A stretch of DNA of 5,092 bases, from the NCBI GenBank assembly GCA_041584155.1, contig JBFHEL010000307.1, forward strand, positions 1-5,092. The letters are read 5' to 3'. Shown in pieces: positions 4,050 to 5,092 of this stretch. The stretch is from Saccharicrinis sp041584155 (GTDB lineage: Bacteria > Bacteroidota > Bacteroidia > Bacteroidales > Marinilabiliaceae). The position numbers and the translations under genes were made by a program. The stretch's first letter is position 1. Each line of letters begins with the position of its first letter. The notes under the pieces are model-generated. The model searched no databases. It was not told the origin of the DNA and worked only from the letters and a program-made list of their open reading frames with translations.

Positions 4050-5092
4050 ATGCAAAAAACAACAATAAAATCTAAAGGAGAAGAAATTATATCCATGGCT
4101 AATACGGCCAGATGGAATTTAGGCATCGACTTCCACGATTCCATTATTGAATCGATATATGAGGATGCCTCACTGATTGCTAAAAAGACAGTGAAACAAA
4201 AAGGTGAGAAACAAGCCTATAGTTTCGATTTAAAGGTGGATAAAATTGTAACCAGTAAATGGTTAGGATTTCCCCTGATGTTTCTCCTGCTAGCCGTTGT
4301 ATTCTGGCTAACAGTGGCAGGTGCAAACTATCCTTCCGGTTTATTAGCTTCTCTGTTGATTGATACCATACATCCCATTCTTAAGGAATTAGCTGCATCA
4401 ATCAATATGCCCTGGTGGCTCGATGGGGTACTTATTGATGGGGCCTATTTATCCATGGCGTGGGTCATTGCGGTTATGCTGCCTCCTATGGCTATCTTTT
4501 TCCCCATCTTCACCTTGCTGGAAGACCTGGGATATTTGCCACGTGTAGCTTTTAATATGGACAATCTTTTCAGAAAAGCAGGAGCCCATGGAAAGCAAGC
4601 TCTAACCATGAGTATGGGTTTTGGATGTAATGCGGCAGGAGTTGTTGCTGCCAGGGTTATCGATAGTCCGAGAGAAAGACTAATTGCGATAATTACCAAT
4701 AACTTTTCCTTATGCAATGGTCGCTGGCCAACTCAAATTCTTATCGCCTCCATTTTTATTGGCAGTCTGGTTCCTGCAGGTATGGCTGGCATTGTTTCTG
4801 CAGGAGCAGTGGTTGCGGTTGCTTTGTTAGGCATATTTTTTAGTCTGGTAGTATCATGGGGACTCAGTAAATCGGTCTTAAAGGGAGAAGCATCCTCCTT
4901 CAGTCTGGAATTACCACCCTATCGTCCGCCTCAAATTCTTCAAACACTGTATACATCATTAATAGACCGCACCATTATTGTGCTATGGCGTGCGCTTGTG
5001 TTTGCAATCCCTGCAGGAGTAGTAATCTGGTTGGTTGCCAATATTCAGATAGAAGGAATCAGTATTGCCGAATATTTTATTAATTGGTCAGA
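4050..5092 (+). CDS. feoB: FeoB membrane permease, partial (3' end beyond window)
   Basis: Open from ATG 4050 to the window edge (347 codons, no stop), so the C-terminus is missing. It is the permease half of a split FeoB and moves ferrous iron, or possibly manganese, across the inner membrane. Residues about 10-65 are the cytosolic helical segment that precedes the channel (MANTARWNLG...FHDSIIESIYEDASLIAKK). Membrane segments are seen at about 71-91, 131-155, 228-246, 248-272 and 309-330. Diagnostic FeoB motifs: LEDLGYLPRVAF (157-168), GFGCNAAGVVAARVIDSPRERL (190-211), CNGRWP (222-227) and ELPPYRPP (287-294). The GFGCNAAG/CNGR version differs from the GFGCNVPA/CxARLP version of E. coli FeoB and is, to my knowledge, usual in Clostridia and many Bacteroidota. 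ATG 4095 is an alternative start, but its nearest Shine-Dalgarno-like sequence (AAAGGAG, 4074-4080) is 14 bases away, and starting at 4050 keeps the leading helix. Confidence 0.9.
   Translation, partial: MQKTTIKSKGEEIISMANTARWNLGIDFHDSIIESIYEDASLIAKKTVKQKGEKQAYSFDLKVDKIVTSKWLGFPLMFLLLAVVFWLTVAGANYPSGLLASLLIDTIHPILKELAASINMPWWLDGVLIDGAYLSMAWVIAVMLPPMAIFFPIFTLLEDLGYLPRVAFNMDNLFRKAGAHGKQALTMSMGFGCNAAGVVAARVIDSPRERLIAIITNNFSLCNGRWPTQILIASIFIGSLVPAGMAGIVSAGAVVAVALLGIFFSLVVSWGLSKSVLKGEASSFSLELPPYRPPQILQTLYTSLIDRTIIVLWRALVFAIPAGVVIWLVANIQIEGISIAEYFINWS

Overview
The window looks like a chromosomal segment from a member of the Bacteroidota. Three things suggest this: the A+T-rich composition, several matches to the Bacteroidota -7 promoter element TAnnTTTG, and a histidine kinase C-terminus (STKGTxNEKGSGLGL ... 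CKEF) of a type common in that phylum. The phylum is an inference; no marker gene is present.

Layout, all on the + strand. (1) Bases 1-113 are a short upstream region with a candidate promoter and a clear Shine-Dalgarno sequence. (2) Bases 114-1619 encode a soluble two-PAS histidine kinase with no partner response regulator in view. (3) Bases 1620-2206 are about 590 bases without a credible gene but with many inverted repeats: several hairpins, a cluster of CATTT/AAATG pentamers, a 19-bp imperfect inverted repeat whose arms flank a TATCTTTG promoter element, and two CAATATTG palindromes. (4) Bases 2207-5092 hold a tight three-gene metal-transport operon running off the right edge. Its gaps are 6 and 10 bases.

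The operon is an unusual form of the Feo ferrous-iron uptake system. The first gene encodes a membrane-anchored fusion of a DtxR/MntR-type metal sensor with two FeoA (SH3-like) domains. The second encodes only the cytosolic GTPase part of FeoB. The third, cut by the window edge, encodes the FeoB membrane permease. Sensor, FeoA-type regulator, G protein and channel are thus redistributed over three proteins instead of the usual FeoA plus a single-chain FeoB.

The likely working model is that the permease carries Fe2+ (or possibly Mn2+) across the inner membrane, the separate G protein gates it, and the membrane-tethered sensor reports metal level, either to DNA or directly to the transporter through its FeoA domains. 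The winged-helix region of the sensor is net acidic, so a direct protein-protein role deserves as much attention as transcriptional repression. The kinase has no visible functional link to the operon; it is more A+T rich and separated from it by the long intergenic region.
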